This document shows positions 16,293-25,357 of a DNA stretch of 64,000 nt, piece after piece. Within the stretch, counting starts at the first letter, position 1; each line of letters opens with the position of its first letter. The stretch is from Streptomyces sp. S.PB5 (GTDB taxonomy: Bacteria; Actinomycetota; Actinomycetes; Streptomycetales; Streptomycetaceae), in assembly GCF_030403745.1 (NCBI RefSeq), contig NZ_JAQMWP010000009.1, forward strand, positions 434,001-498,000, in the 5' to 3' direction. The translations under genes were made by a program, and so were the position numbers. Under the pieces are notes generated by a model. The model was not told the origin of the DNA, searched no databases, and saw only the letters and a list, made by a program, of their open reading frames with translations.

Positions 16293-18550
16293 GGAGTCGT
16301 TCCGGTCGAGTAGTGCGAGGCTACCTGACCGGACGTCAGGACTCCCCCGTACACGGCGACTTCGTCGATCTGCCCGGTGAAGAACCGGCTCGACGGACGG
16401 TTCGGCCAGCTGTCCAGGTTGTCGCCGCCGACCCGCCAGAAACCACTGGACTGCTCGTTGCCGGTGACGAATATGTTGGAGGCGCGCTGCGTGCCGTCGA
16501 CGTACAGCCTCATGCCGTCGCTGCCCTGGGTGGCGACGACATGGTGCCAGTTGCCGTCGTTGAAGGACTGGGACGTGGTGATGGTGCGGACCGTGCCCGT
16601 GTAGACACCGAAGACCAGCCGCCCGTTGTTGGTCATGTAGACGTGCTTGTCGTACGACGTGGACGTCAGCTGCACCTTGTTGGCGAAGCCGATGAGCTTG
16701 CCGCCGCTGGTCGAGGTCGTCTTGAACCACAGTTCCAGGGAGTAGGCCGACGGTGCAGAGTGGCGCCTGTCGGTGTACGTCCACTCGCTCTGCGAGCCCG
16801 TGTAGCCCACCGAGGAGGCGGAACCGGCGGCCCCGTCCGGGACGGCCAGGGTCGGCGCGTTCCAGTGGACGCCGCTGTCGTCGCCGCTGGAGCTGTCGGC
16901 GGCGTAGGCGTTCGCGGTCTCGTTGAACCGCCAGTACAGGTTGGCCCCGTCAGTGCGCACCTTGGTGGCGTACGCGTCGGCCGTGCTCGCCACCGTCACC
17001 GACTGGGCGGTGGTCCTGGAGGTGGTGTTCGTGCCGTCCGAGGCGCTGATCCGGTAGGAGTGCGTCTCGCCCGCCGCGACCGCCGTGTCGGTCCAGGTGA
17101 TCTGGGGGCGCGACCAGGGCAGCGAGTCGCCCTCGACCTCGTACACCGGGGTGCTTCCGCCGTCCTTGTAGACGCGGTACGTCAGCCGGCTGTCGTCTGT
17201 GTCGTAGCTGGAGCGCCAGTGCACGGCGACCTTGCCGGCCTCGATGCTCTCCACCCGCACCTGCGGCAGGGTCGGCGCGCCCGTGTCCGGGCCCGAGGAG
17301 ACCCGGGTCAGACCCTGCTGGGCCGTGCCGCCGACGGTGGTGAACTCGCCGCCGATCCACAGGTAGTCGGTGCCGTTCTTGGGCGCCAGGGCGAACACGC
17401 GCGGGCCGATGCCCTCGCCGATGCCGTCGTTGGTGTCCGGGGCCCAGCCGAGCAGCGCCGGGTCGGCCGTGGTCTGGGCGAGCAGATGGCGGCGCTGCCC
17501 GTCCGGGTAGGAACCCATGGAGGAGCAGTCGTGGGCGTGCGAGGCGCTGTAGATGACGCCCTGGTAGAGCTGGAGGGCCTGGGTGGCGCCGAGGCAGGTG
17601 TCCCGCCAGCGCTGTGCGAAGGTGTCCGGTTCGAAGGCCGCCCGGCCGTCGAAGACGCCGCCGCCGGTGCCCTCGTGGGCGGTGTAGACGCCGGAGGCGT
17701 CGGCGGTGATGTCCTTGACGACGGAGGTGTTCGGGAAGAACCCGCTCGGGTACGCCTGCGTCACCGCTCCGGTCGTGGCGTCGGTGATGGCCAGCGCGTG
17801 CGAGTTGGCGCCGTTGACGTCGAAGAAGTCCCCGCCGACCGCCACATGCTGCCCGTCCGCGGTGACCGCGACGGCCCGCCCCGGTTCGTCGGCGTTCGCC
17901 GTCCACGAGGTCAGCACGCCGGAGGTGTCCACGGCGGCGAACCGCTGCCGGGTCTCGCCGTTGACCGTGTTGAAGTCCCCGCCCAGGTAGACGGTCGAGT
18001 CGGTCACGTCCAGCGCCCGCACGGTCGCCGTGACCGCCGGATGGAAGTCGGGGCTGGGGGTGCAGGTGTCGATGTCGATCGCGGCGAGGCTGTTCACGCC
18101 GACGCCGTTCACGGCGCCGAAGTACCCGCCCGCGTACAGGGTCTGCCCGTCCGGAGACACGGCGAGCGCGCGGACGGTCGCGGTGCCCGAGCCGACCGTG
18201 AAGGACAGGGTGCAGCCGGTGGGTGCACCGGTCGCGGCGTCGAACGCGGCGAAGTTCACCGCCGGTTGCTCGGCGGGGTCCCCGGCGGCCGCACCGGCCG
18301 GGCGGATCGCCGAGAAGGTGCCGCCGGCGAACACCACCCCGTCGGCCTGCGCGAGGGCGTACACGATGCCGTTGGTCTGCCAGGTGTCCAGATCGTCGGC
18401 GGTCAGGGCCACCGGGCTGGTGAGCGCGGCGGCGGGGGTGGCGGTCAGTGGGACGGTGAGAAGGGGCGCGGTGAGGGCGAGTGCCAACGCCGCGACGCCT
18501 CTTCGCGAACCGGGCCTTCCGGTTCTGCGACTCTGTGATGTGCCGTGCAT
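16289..18550 (-). CDS. Secreted beta-propeller protein with Fn3 and LamG domains
   Basis: 753 residues. The signal peptide has twin Arg regions (QSRRTGRPGSRRG) and ends near TPAAALT. Residues about 45-420 carry repeated VRALAVSPDGQTLYAGGYF-type blades of a beta-propeller, about 430-520 an Fn3-like domain (VAVHWRSSYDTDDSRLTYRVYKDG), and about 530-753 a LamG/concanavalin-like domain (YSLELWFKTTS, GNWHHVVATQ, LYVDGTQ, IDEVAVYGGVL). LamG domains bind sugars or proteins, so the role may be attachment to the polymer made by this region (inference). It is a paralogue of the following gene (18672-21434) but lacks that protein's C-terminal domain. Confidence 0.82.
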   Translation of the reverse strand: MHGTSQSRRTGRPGSRRGVAALALALTAPLLTVPLTATPAAALTSPVALTADDLDTWQTNGIVYALAQADGVVFAGGTFSAIRPAGAAAGDPAEQPAVNFAAFDAATGAPTGCTLSFTVGSGTATVRALAVSPDGQTLYAGGYFGAVNGVGVNSLAAIDIDTCTPSPDFHPAVTATVRALDVTDSTVYLGGDFNTVNGETRQRFAAVDTSGVLTSWTANADEPGRAVAVTADGQHVAVGGDFFDVNGANSHALAITDATTGAVTQAYPSGFFPNTSVVKDITADASGVYTAHEGTGGGVFDGRAAFEPDTFAQRWRDTCLGATQALQLYQGVIYSASHAHDCSSMGSYPDGQRRHLLAQTTADPALLGWAPDTNDGIGEGIGPRVFALAPKNGTDYLWIGGEFTTVGGTAQQGLTRVSSGPDTGAPTLPQVRVESIEAGKVAVHWRSSYDTDDSRLTYRVYKDGGSTPVYEVEGDSLPWSRPQITWTDTAVAAGETHSYRISASDGTNTTSRTTAQSVTVASTADAYATKVRTDGANLYWRFNETANAYAADSSSGDDSGVHWNAPTLAVPDGAAGSASSVGYTGSQSEWTYTDRRHSAPSAYSLELWFKTTSTSGGKLIGFANKVQLTSTSYDKHVYMTNNGRLVFGVYTGTVRTITTSQSFNDGNWHHVVATQGSDGMRLYVDGTQRASNIFVTGNEQSSGFWRVGGDNLDSWPNRPSSRFFTGQIDEVAVYGGVLTSGQVASHYSTGTTP

Positions 18551-18671
18551 GTCTTTCTCCTTGTACTGCGAGCGGTACTCCGTGCGATCGGATGCGGGGG
18601 GTGGTGGTGAGTGGAGGGCCGGGCGGCCCGGGGGAGGGGAGACCGGGCCGCCCGGCTGTCAGGAAAGGGGC

Positions 18672-21434
18672 TCAGGACGGACCGAAGGTGAGCACCAGCT
18701 CGGGCCGGTAGTCCTCGGTCCCGACCTCGCTGGACCACAGCCACAGCGCATCGGTGCCGCCACTGGTCAGCGCCAGCGACGAACTCGTCCCGAGCAGCGG
18801 GCTCAACCCGCCGGTGTCCAGGGCGACTTCGTAGTCCGTCGACACCGCGCCGGGCGCGGCCAGCGTGCCAAGCACCGTCGAGGACAGCCCGGGACGGTTC
18901 GCGTACGTCACCCCCGCCTCGGTCCAGTCCCCGGTCACCGGTACGACGTCGAAGGAGTCCGCCGAACCGGCCGTGCTCAGCGAGGTGGTCCGCAGCCGCA
19001 GCACCGCGCCCGTCAGCTCGGTACCGCTGGGCGCGGCCGGCAGGGCGAAGCGCAGATAGCTCTCGTACGCCGCGCTGCCACGCACCGCCAGCGAGGTCGA
19101 CGTCCCGTAGTTCGTCGTGGTCGCCGCCCCGTTGACGTACGAGTCCTCGGTCGCGGCCAGCGTGACCGTGGTCTCCCCGCCCCCGCCGGAACCGGTACCG
19201 ATCGCGTGGTGCTCGGCGATCTGCCCGGCGCTCAGCGCACTCGGGTACACGGCCGTCTCGTCCACCGTGCCCGCGAAGAACATGCTCGTCGGGTTGGACG
19301 GCCACCCGGTGAGCGTGTCCGCGCCCACCCGCCAGAAACCGGTGTAGTTCAGCGCGGTCGTCGCCGTGTTGGAGCCGACCAGCACCCCGTCCACGTACAG
19401 CGCCATCCCGCCCGGCCCCTGCGTGGCGGCCACATGGTGCCAGGCACCGTCGTTGTACGCGGCGCTCGACAGGATCGTCGCCCGGGTCCCGAACCGGCCC
19501 GTGCCGAAGCCGAGCTGCCCCGCGTTCGTCATGTAGACGAGCCGGTCGGAGTTGCGGCTGAAGTACCCCTGCCCGGAACCGAAGTTGTCCCCGAACCCGA
19601 TGATCCGCCCACCGCTGGTGGTGGTCGTCCGGATCCATGTCTCCGCGGTGAAGGCACCCGGCCGCGCATGCCGCTTCTCGCTGTACACGTACTCCGACGT
19701 GCCGTTGAGCCCGAGAGCCGTACTGGGCCCGGGCACCGCGGCCGGTGTCTGCCGGTACGACGGGCTGCTCACATACGCCCCGCCGTCGTCGCCACCACTG
19801 CTGTCGGAGGCGAAGGTCCCCCCGGATTCGTCGTACCGCCAGTACAGCGAGGCACCGTCCCCGCGCACGGCGGAGGCGTACGCGTCCGGCGCGCTCGCCG
19901 CCGTGGCACTGCGGGCCGTCGACAGCGCGCTGGTGTTGGTCCCGTCGCTCGCCGTGATCCGGTACGAGTACGTCGTCCCGGCGGTCACCGAGGTGTCCGT
20001 CCACGACACCTGCGGCCGCTCCCACGGCAGCGAGTACACGGTCGTGGTGTGGATCGGTGTGGCCGACCCGTTCCGGTAGACGTTGTACGTCAGGTTGCCG
20101 TCGTCCAGGTCCTGGCTCGCCTGCCAGCGGACGTTCACACTGCCCGGAGTGTCACTGGAGACCCACGCGGCGGGGGTGCTGGGCGCCCCCGTGTCGGGAC
20201 CGGTGCCGAAGCGGCCCAGACTCTGCTGGGCCGACCCGTTGACGGTGGTGAACTCGCCCGCCAACCAGAGGAATGCGGAGCCGCCGCTGGTCGCGAGCGT
20301 CAGCGCCCGCGGGCCGAGCTGCTCGCCGGTGCCCTCGTTGGTGTCCGGCGCCCAGGCCAGCAGCGTCGGGTCGGCCGTGGTCTGGGCGAGCAGATGCTTG
20401 CGCTCGACATTGGGGAACTCGCCCATGGAGGAGCAGTCGTGGGCGTGCGAGCCGCTGTAGATCACGCCCTGGTAGAGCTCGAGGGCCTGGGTGGCACCCA
20501 GGCAGGTGTCCCGCCAGCGCTGTGCGAACGTGTCCGGCTCGAAGGCCGCCCGGCCGTCGAAGACGCCGCCGCCGGTGCCCTCGTGGGCGGTGTAGACGCC
20601 GGAGGCGTCGGCGGTGATGTCCTTGACGACGGAGGCGTTCGGGAAGAACCCGCTGGGGTATGTCCGTGTCACCGCTCCGGTCGTGGCGTCGGTGATGGCC
20701 AGGGCGTGCGAGTCGGTGCCGTTGACGGTGAAGAAGTCCCCGCCGATCGCCACGTGCTGCCCGTCCGCGGTGACCTCGACGGCCCGCCCGGACAGATCGG
20801 CCTCCGCCGTCCACGAGGTCAGCGCCCCGGCCGGCGTCAGCGCGGCGAACCGGGCCCGCGCGGTGCCCCGTACGGTCGTGAAGTCACCGCCCGCGTAGAC
20901 CGTCCCGTCGGGCGCCACGTCCAGGGCCCGAACGGTCGCGTTGAAGGCCGGGTTGAACGCGGCCCGCGCGGCGCAGGTGTCGATGTCGATCGCGGCGAGC
21001 CCATTGACGGCGACCCCGCTCACCGCGGTGAAGTAACCACCCGCGTACAGGGTTTCACCATCCGGAGACACGGCGAGCGCCCGCACGGTCGCCGTACCGC
21101 TGGTCCGCGTGAACGACAGCGAACAGCTTGTCGGCGCCCCCGTCGCCGCGTCGAAGGCGGCGAAGTTCACCGCCGACCGCGTCCCGGCACCCCCGGAGGC
21201 GACCCCGGGCGGCCGGATGGTGGAGAAGGTACCGCCCGCGAACACGGTCCCGTTGTGCTCGGCAAGCGCCCACACGATCCCGTTGGTCTGCCAGGTGCTG
21301 AGATTGTCGGCGGTGAAGGCGACGGGGGCGGTGACGGCGGAGGCGGAGGGAGCGGCGGCGAGGCTCCCGCCCAGCAGCCCGGCGACCAGGGCAAGCACGG
21401 ACATGAGCGCGCGCCGAATCGGGCCGCGCTTCAT
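18672..21434 (-). CDS. Secreted beta-propeller, Fn3, LamG and DNRLRE-like protein
   Basis: 920 residues, starting at MKRGPIRRALMS with a signal peptide ending PSASAV. The first 750 residues parallel the neighbouring 753-residue protein domain for domain, with long identical stretches (e.g. KDITADASGVYTAHEGTGGG, EPDTFAQRWRDTCLGATQAL). The extra 165-residue C-terminus (TEDSYVNGAATTTNYGTSTS, SYLRFALPA, GDWTEAGVTYANRP) is a DNRLRE/CBM96-like beta-sandwich, a type found in secreted carbohydrate-acting proteins. The ATG at 21434 has a weak ribosome site; the open frame continues upstream but into a repeat. Likely cell-surface or matrix protein. Confidence 0.8.
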   Translation of the reverse strand: MKRGPIRRALMSVLALVAGLLGGSLAAAPSASAVTAPVAFTADNLSTWQTNGIVWALAEHNGTVFAGGTFSTIRPPGVASGGAGTRSAVNFAAFDAATGAPTSCSLSFTRTSGTATVRALAVSPDGETLYAGGYFTAVSGVAVNGLAAIDIDTCAARAAFNPAFNATVRALDVAPDGTVYAGGDFTTVRGTARARFAALTPAGALTSWTAEADLSGRAVEVTADGQHVAIGGDFFTVNGTDSHALAITDATTGAVTRTYPSGFFPNASVVKDITADASGVYTAHEGTGGGVFDGRAAFEPDTFAQRWRDTCLGATQALELYQGVIYSGSHAHDCSSMGEFPNVERKHLLAQTTADPTLLAWAPDTNEGTGEQLGPRALTLATSGGSAFLWLAGEFTTVNGSAQQSLGRFGTGPDTGAPSTPAAWVSSDTPGSVNVRWQASQDLDDGNLTYNVYRNGSATPIHTTTVYSLPWERPQVSWTDTSVTAGTTYSYRITASDGTNTSALSTARSATAASAPDAYASAVRGDGASLYWRYDESGGTFASDSSGGDDGGAYVSSPSYRQTPAAVPGPSTALGLNGTSEYVYSEKRHARPGAFTAETWIRTTTTSGGRIIGFGDNFGSGQGYFSRNSDRLVYMTNAGQLGFGTGRFGTRATILSSAAYNDGAWHHVAATQGPGGMALYVDGVLVGSNTATTALNYTGFWRVGADTLTGWPSNPTSMFFAGTVDETAVYPSALSAGQIAEHHAIGTGSGGGGETTVTLAATEDSYVNGAATTTNYGTSTSLAVRGSAAYESYLRFALPAAPSGTELTGAVLRLRTTSLSTAGSADSFDVVPVTGDWTEAGVTYANRPGLSSTVLGTLAAPGAVSTDYEVALDTGGLSPLLGTSSSLALTSGGTDALWLWSSEVGTEDYRPELVLTFGPS

Positions 21435-21459
21435 TCCGTGCGGTTGGGCAGTGTTTTTA

Positions 21460-21556
21460 AGGGGCGCGGGGCTGTGACATTTGCGGCTCCGCCGCGTGGG
21501 CGCGACCAGCCACGACGCACCCGCAGCCGCTCGACGGCATATCGCGGCACCCCCTA
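21460..21556 (+). repeat. Streptomyces-type interspersed repeat, copy A
   Basis: GGGGCGCGGGGCTGTG, then TTGCGGCT...CCGCCGCGTGGGCGCGA, then CACCCGCAG, ending in a ...GCACCCC. The same ordered blocks occur in the same orientation at 23713-23835. The copies flank gmd and fcl. It lies upstream of the 18672-21434 gene, where a promoter might be expected. Confidence 0.75.
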
Positions 21557-21583
21557 TCGCGGCTCTTCGCACGACATGCCGTC

Positions 21584-22597
21584 TCATCTGTCCACCCTGA
21601 CAGCCGTGCCGGCCAACTCCTGCTCCAGTCGGGAGACATCCGCATCCACCATGATCCGCGCCAGCTCACGCACCTTCACGGACGGCTTCCAGCCGAGCAG
21701 CTCCTCCGCCTTGGAGGCGTCGCCGATGAGCGCGTCGACCTCGCTGGGCCGCTCGTACTTGGGGTCGTAGCGCACGAACTCCCCCCACTCAAGGCCCACA
21801 TGGGAGAACGCGACCTCCAGGAACTGCCGCACACTCGCCGCCTCACCGGTGGCGACGACGTAGTCGTCCGGCACGTCCCGCTGCAGCATCCGCCACATCG
21901 CCTCGACGTACTCCGGCGCGTATCCCCAGTCCCGCACCGCGTCGAGGTTGCCCAGATACAGCCGGTCCTGCAGCCCGGCCTTGATCCGGGCGACGGCCCG
22001 GGTGATCTTCCGGGTCACGAAGGTCTCACCGCGGCGCGGGGACTCGTGGTTGAAGAGGATCCCGTTGACCGCGAACATGTCGTACGCCTCGCGGTAGTTG
22101 ACGGTCGTCCAGTAGCCGAAGACCTTGGCGCACCCGTACGGACTGCGCGGATGGAACGGCGTGTTCTCGTTCTGCGGCGGGGGAGTGGACCCGTACATCT
22201 CCGAGGACGAGGCCTGGTACAGCCGCGTCTCGATCCCGCTCGCCCGCACCGCCTCAAGGAGCCGGACCGCGCTCAGCCCGGTGACGTCACCCGTGTACAG
22301 CGGCGCGTCGAAGGAGACCCGGACATGGGACTGCGCGCCCAGGTTGTACACCTCGTCGGGCCTGAGATCCCGCAGCAGGTTCACCAGCGCCACGCCGTCC
22401 GACAGATCGGCGTGATGGAGCACGAAGGACCGCTCCGGCTGGTCCGGCCCCTGGTAGATGTGGTCGATCCGCTCGGTGTTGAAACTCGACGACCTGCGGA
22501 TCAGGCCGTGCACGGTGTACCCCTTGCTCAGGAGCAGCTCCGCAAGATACGAGCCGTCCTGACCGGTGACTCCCGTGATGAGTGCCGACTTGCCCAT
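21584..22597 (-). CDS. gmd: GDP-mannose 4,6-dehydratase
   Basis: 337 residues, short-chain dehydrogenase fold. The NADP-binding motif is GVTGQDG (residues 9-15), followed by the GMD-specific LIRRSSSFNTERIDHI. The catalytic segment is YQASSSEMYGS and the YxxxK motif is SPYGCAKVFGYW. The C-terminal NHESPRRGETFVTRKI is diagnostic of the family. It makes GDP-4-keto-6-deoxymannose from GDP-mannose, the first step to GDP-L-fucose. The divergent gene fcl completes the pathway. ATG start with GAGGGGGG upstream. Confidence 0.96.
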   Translation of the reverse strand: MGKSALITGVTGQDGSYLAELLLSKGYTVHGLIRRSSSFNTERIDHIYQGPDQPERSFVLHHADLSDGVALVNLLRDLRPDEVYNLGAQSHVRVSFDAPLYTGDVTGLSAVRLLEAVRASGIETRLYQASSSEMYGSTPPPQNENTPFHPRSPYGCAKVFGYWTTVNYREAYDMFAVNGILFNHESPRRGETFVTRKITRAVARIKAGLQDRLYLGNLDAVRDWGYAPEYVEAMWRMLQRDVPDDYVVATGEAASVRQFLEVAFSHVGLEWGEFVRYDPKYERPSEVDALIGDASKAEELLGWKPSVKVRELARIMVDADVSRLEQELAGTAVRVDR

Positions 22598-22702
22598 CAG
22601 TACCCCCCTCTATGCGGCCGAAGTGGCCGTGTTTTTCTGTGAATTGACCGGAATTACTGCGGAACGTCCCCCGAGCGGGCCTGTCGCTGACACAATCCGC
22701 GC
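22598..22702. promoter_or_regulatory. Divergent promoter region of gmd and fcl
   Basis: A 105-bp gap between divergent genes of one pathway, so shared control is likely. It contains a T-rich tract and TCTGTGAATT at 22636-22645, the complement of AATTCACAGA found at 25491-25500. Confidence 0.5.
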
Positions 22703-23695
22703 ATGACAGCTGACACTTCGCCCAAGCTCACGCCCGTGTCCGAGCCCGAGCACACGCCGGGGCCCTCCCTGCTTCCACGTCCGGCCCGGATATTTGTCGC
22801 GGGCCACCGTGGTCTGGTCGGCTCCGCGGTGGCCCGGCGGCTCGAAGCCGACGGACACGAGGTGCTCACCCGCGGCAGGGACCAGCTCGATCTGCGCGAC
22901 GCCGCGCGGACCGAGGCCTTCCTGCGCGACGTCCGTCCGGACGCCGTCGTACTGGCCGCCGCCAAGGTGGGCGGGATCATGGCCAACAGCACCTATCCGG
23001 TGCAGTTCCTGGAGGACAACCTTCGTATACAGCTGAGCGTGGTGGCCGGCGCGCACTCTGCCGACGTCCCCCGCCTGCTCTTCCTCGGCTCGTCCTGCAT
23101 CTACCCCAAGCTCGCCGACCAGCCGATCCGGGAGGACTCCCTGCTCACCGGCGCCCTCGAACCCACCAACGAGGCCTACGCCATCGCCAAGATCGCCGGC
23201 ATCACCCAGGTCAACGCCTACCGCAGCCAGTACGGCCGCTCCTACATCAGCGCGATGCCGACCAACCTCTACGGCCCCGGCGACAACTTCGACCTGGCCA
23301 CCTCCCACGTCCTGCCGGCCCTGATCCGCCGCTTCCACGAGGCGAGGGAGGCCGACGCCGCCCAGGTCACCCTGTGGGGCACGGGAACCCCGCGCCGCGA
23401 GTTCCTCCACGTCGACGACGTGGCGGCGGCCTGCGCCCTCCTGCTGAACCGCTACGACGAACCGGGCCCGGTGAACATCGGCTGCGGCGAGGACCTGCCG
23501 ATCAGCGAACTGGCGTCGATCGTCCGCGAGGTGACGGCCTATCAGGGCGAGATCACCTGGGACACGACGAAGCCCGACGGCACCCCCCGCAAGCTCCTGG
23601 ATGTAACCCGCCTCACTGAACTGGGCTTCAAGCCGGCGGTTGAACTCAGAGACGGCATTGCGGCGACATACGAGTGGTGGCTCAACCAGCACTGA
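22703..23695 (+). CDS. fcl: GDP-L-fucose synthase (epimerase/reductase)
   Basis: 330 residues. After a 25-residue N-terminal extension comes the nucleotide-binding IFVAGHRGLVGSAVARRL, then the family signatures AAAKVGGIMANSTYPVQF, LFLGSSCIYPKLADQPI and the catalytic Ser-Tyr-Lys (EAYAIAKIAG). The C-terminal half has TNLYGPGDNFD and REFLHVDDVA. It epimerises GDP-4-keto-6-deoxymannose at C3/C5 and reduces it to GDP-L-fucose. Together with gmd it supplies fucose to the glycosyltransferases of this region. The long N-terminal tail could mean a later start, but no in-frame ATG/GTG with a better ribosome site precedes the fold. Confidence 0.95.
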   Translation: MTADTSPKLTPVSEPEHTPGPSLLPRPARIFVAGHRGLVGSAVARRLEADGHEVLTRGRDQLDLRDAARTEAFLRDVRPDAVVLAAAKVGGIMANSTYPVQFLEDNLRIQLSVVAGAHSADVPRLLFLGSSCIYPKLADQPIREDSLLTGALEPTNEAYAIAKIAGITQVNAYRSQYGRSYISAMPTNLYGPGDNFDLATSHVLPALIRRFHEAREADAAQVTLWGTGTPRREFLHVDDVAAACALLLNRYDEPGPVNIGCGEDLPISELASIVREVTAYQGEITWDTTKPDGTPRKLLDVTRLTELGFKPAVELRDGIAATYEWWLNQH

Positions 23696-23712
23696 ACAAC
23701 TGACGGTTCGAC

Positions 23713-23835
23713 CGCGCCCCTTAGGGGCGCGGGGCCGTGTTGAACTTGCGGCTACCGCCGCGTGGGCGCGAGCAACCACAGTGCACCCGCAGACGAAACG
23801 CGACCCCACCCGGCAATCGCGAAGCACCCCGCGCA
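23713..23835 (+). repeat. Streptomyces-type interspersed repeat, copy B, with hairpin
   Basis: Starts with the hairpin GCGCCCC-TTA-GGGGCGC (23714-23730), which could terminate fcl. It continues with the blocks of copy A: GGGGCGCGGGGC, TTGCGGCT...CCGCCGCGTGGGCGCGA, CACCCGCAG, and ends GCACCCC near the stop of the phosphoglycosyltransferase gene. Confidence 0.75.
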
Positions 23836-23836
23836 C

Positions 23837-25357
23837 TCAGTACGCCCCGCGCCCGTCAACGACCGCCCGCAGCGTCCGAGTCATGATCTCCATGTCCGCG
23901 GACACCGACCAGTTGTCCACGTACCAGAGATCCAGCGCCACCGTCTCGTCCCACGACAGATCCGACCGCCCGCTGACCTGCCACAACCCCGTCATCCCCG
24001 GCTTGACCGCGAGCCGCCGGTGCTCGACCTGGCTGTAGCGCGCCACCTCCTCCGGCAACGGAGGACGCGGGCCGATCAGGGACATGTCACCGCGAACTAC
24101 GTTGAACAGCTGAGGCAGCTCATCAAGGGACAACCGTCGCAACACGGACCCCAACCGCGTCACCCGAGGGTCGCGCCGCATCTTGAACATGTGTCCGTCG
24201 TTCTGGTTGCGCTGTGCCAGCGAGGCCCGCCGGGCCTCCGCGTCGACGACCATCGTCCGGAACTTCCACATGGTGAACGGCCGCCCACCGAGCCCGCACC
24301 GCGTCTGCCGATGGAACACCGGCCCCGGCGAGGAGAACCGCACGGCCAGAGCGAGCGCCCCGAACACCGGCGCCAGCGCCAGCACTCCGAGCAGCGCGCC
24401 CGCCCGGTCCAGCAGCGACTTCAACCAGGGCTGCCCGAACTCCTGCGCGGGCGGCGCCACTTGAAGCACCGTCAGTCCCGCGGCCGACGTGGGCCGCACG
24501 CGAGCCTGCGCCACCTCCGAGAGGCCCGGCACCACCGCCAGCTGCAGCCCGGCCCCGTGCAGCGCCCAGGACACCTGCCGCAGCCGTTCCCCGGTCATCC
24601 GCAACCCCGGCACCACGAGGGCGACATCCGCCCCGGACGCCTCCACGGCCCGCAACACGGCCTCGGCGTCCCGCTGATGGTCCATGTCCAGCGACGCCAG
24701 CCGCTCCGACACCGGCATCCCGCACCCGAGCACCTGATGCCCGACGGGTACGACGCCCACCACGACGTACGCGTGATCCGTACGCGAGGACAGCCGCCCG
24801 ACGACCTGATCCACGGCGGCCGGCTCCCCGACCACGAGCGCCCTGCGCACCGCCCGCGCCTCACGCCGCTGACGATTGAGATGCAGCCGGGTGAGCGGAG
24901 TGACCGTGGCCGTCAACAACAGCCCGGGCGTCAACGCGGCCAGCGCCAGGGTCGGTTCGGGCCCGTTCTCCACGTCCGACAGCACGAGCGCCAGCGCCAG
25001 GATCCCGGCCAGCAGCACCCAGTCCCGTACGGCGGCCAGTACGCCCCACGACTCACCGAGCCGCTGGGCCGCGTACCGCTGCCGTATCGCCCGGATCGCC
25101 GCCCACGCACCCGCGCCGACCAGTCCGGCGACGACCGGCACGTCCTGCCCGTCCGCGTCCAGCACCGCGACCAGTGGCACCCCGACCCCGAAGGTGTCGG
25201 TCACCACCGCCAGCGGCCGGTACCACCGCGCCTTTCCGTCCCCTGCCCGTCCCTTCGGCCTGATCCGCTCCGGTCGAGGTCTCGCCGGGCCGTCCTCTTC
25301 GACGACCGCCCGACCCCCCGGTTCCCCGGCCGATTCCGACACGCCGACATCCCGCAT
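23837..25357 (-). CDS. Undecaprenyl-phosphate sugar phosphotransferase (initiating enzyme)
   Basis: 506 residues, the polyprenyl glycosylphosphotransferase (WbaP/CpsE) type. The N-terminal half has four to five membrane segments and a CoA-binding-like Rossmann region (RALVVGEPAAVDQVVGRL). The C-terminal third is the catalytic sugar-transferase domain: KFRTMVVDAEARR, RLSLDELPQLFNVVRGDMSL, IGPRPPLPEEVARY and KPGMTGLWQVSGRSDLSWDE. It puts the first sugar 1-phosphate onto undecaprenyl phosphate, starting the repeat unit. The ATG at 25357 is preferred over the one at 25375 because GGGGGG lies about 7 bases before it. Confidence 0.9.
   Translation of the reverse strand: MRDVGVSESAGEPGGRAVVEEDGPARPRPERIRPKGRAGDGKARWYRPLAVVTDTFGVGVPLVAVLDADGQDVPVVAGLVGAGAWAAIRAIRQRYAAQRLGESWGVLAAVRDWVLLAGILALALVLSDVENGPEPTLALAALTPGLLLTATVTPLTRLHLNRQRREARAVRRALVVGEPAAVDQVVGRLSSRTDHAYVVVGVVPVGHQVLGCGMPVSERLASLDMDHQRDAEAVLRAVEASGADVALVVPGLRMTGERLRQVSWALHGAGLQLAVVPGLSEVAQARVRPTSAAGLTVLQVAPPAQEFGQPWLKSLLDRAGALLGVLALAPVFGALALAVRFSSPGPVFHRQTRCGLGGRPFTMWKFRTMVVDAEARRASLAQRNQNDGHMFKMRRDPRVTRLGSVLRRLSLDELPQLFNVVRGDMSLIGPRPPLPEEVARYSQVEHRRLAVKPGMTGLWQVSGRSDLSWDETVALDLWYVDNWSVSADMEIMTRTLRAVVDGRGAY

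Noticed and set aside
18030..21770. 1246-codon open frame on the plus strand
   Set aside because: It is antisense to two secreted propeller genes with signal peptides and domain matches, and runs through both without any motif.
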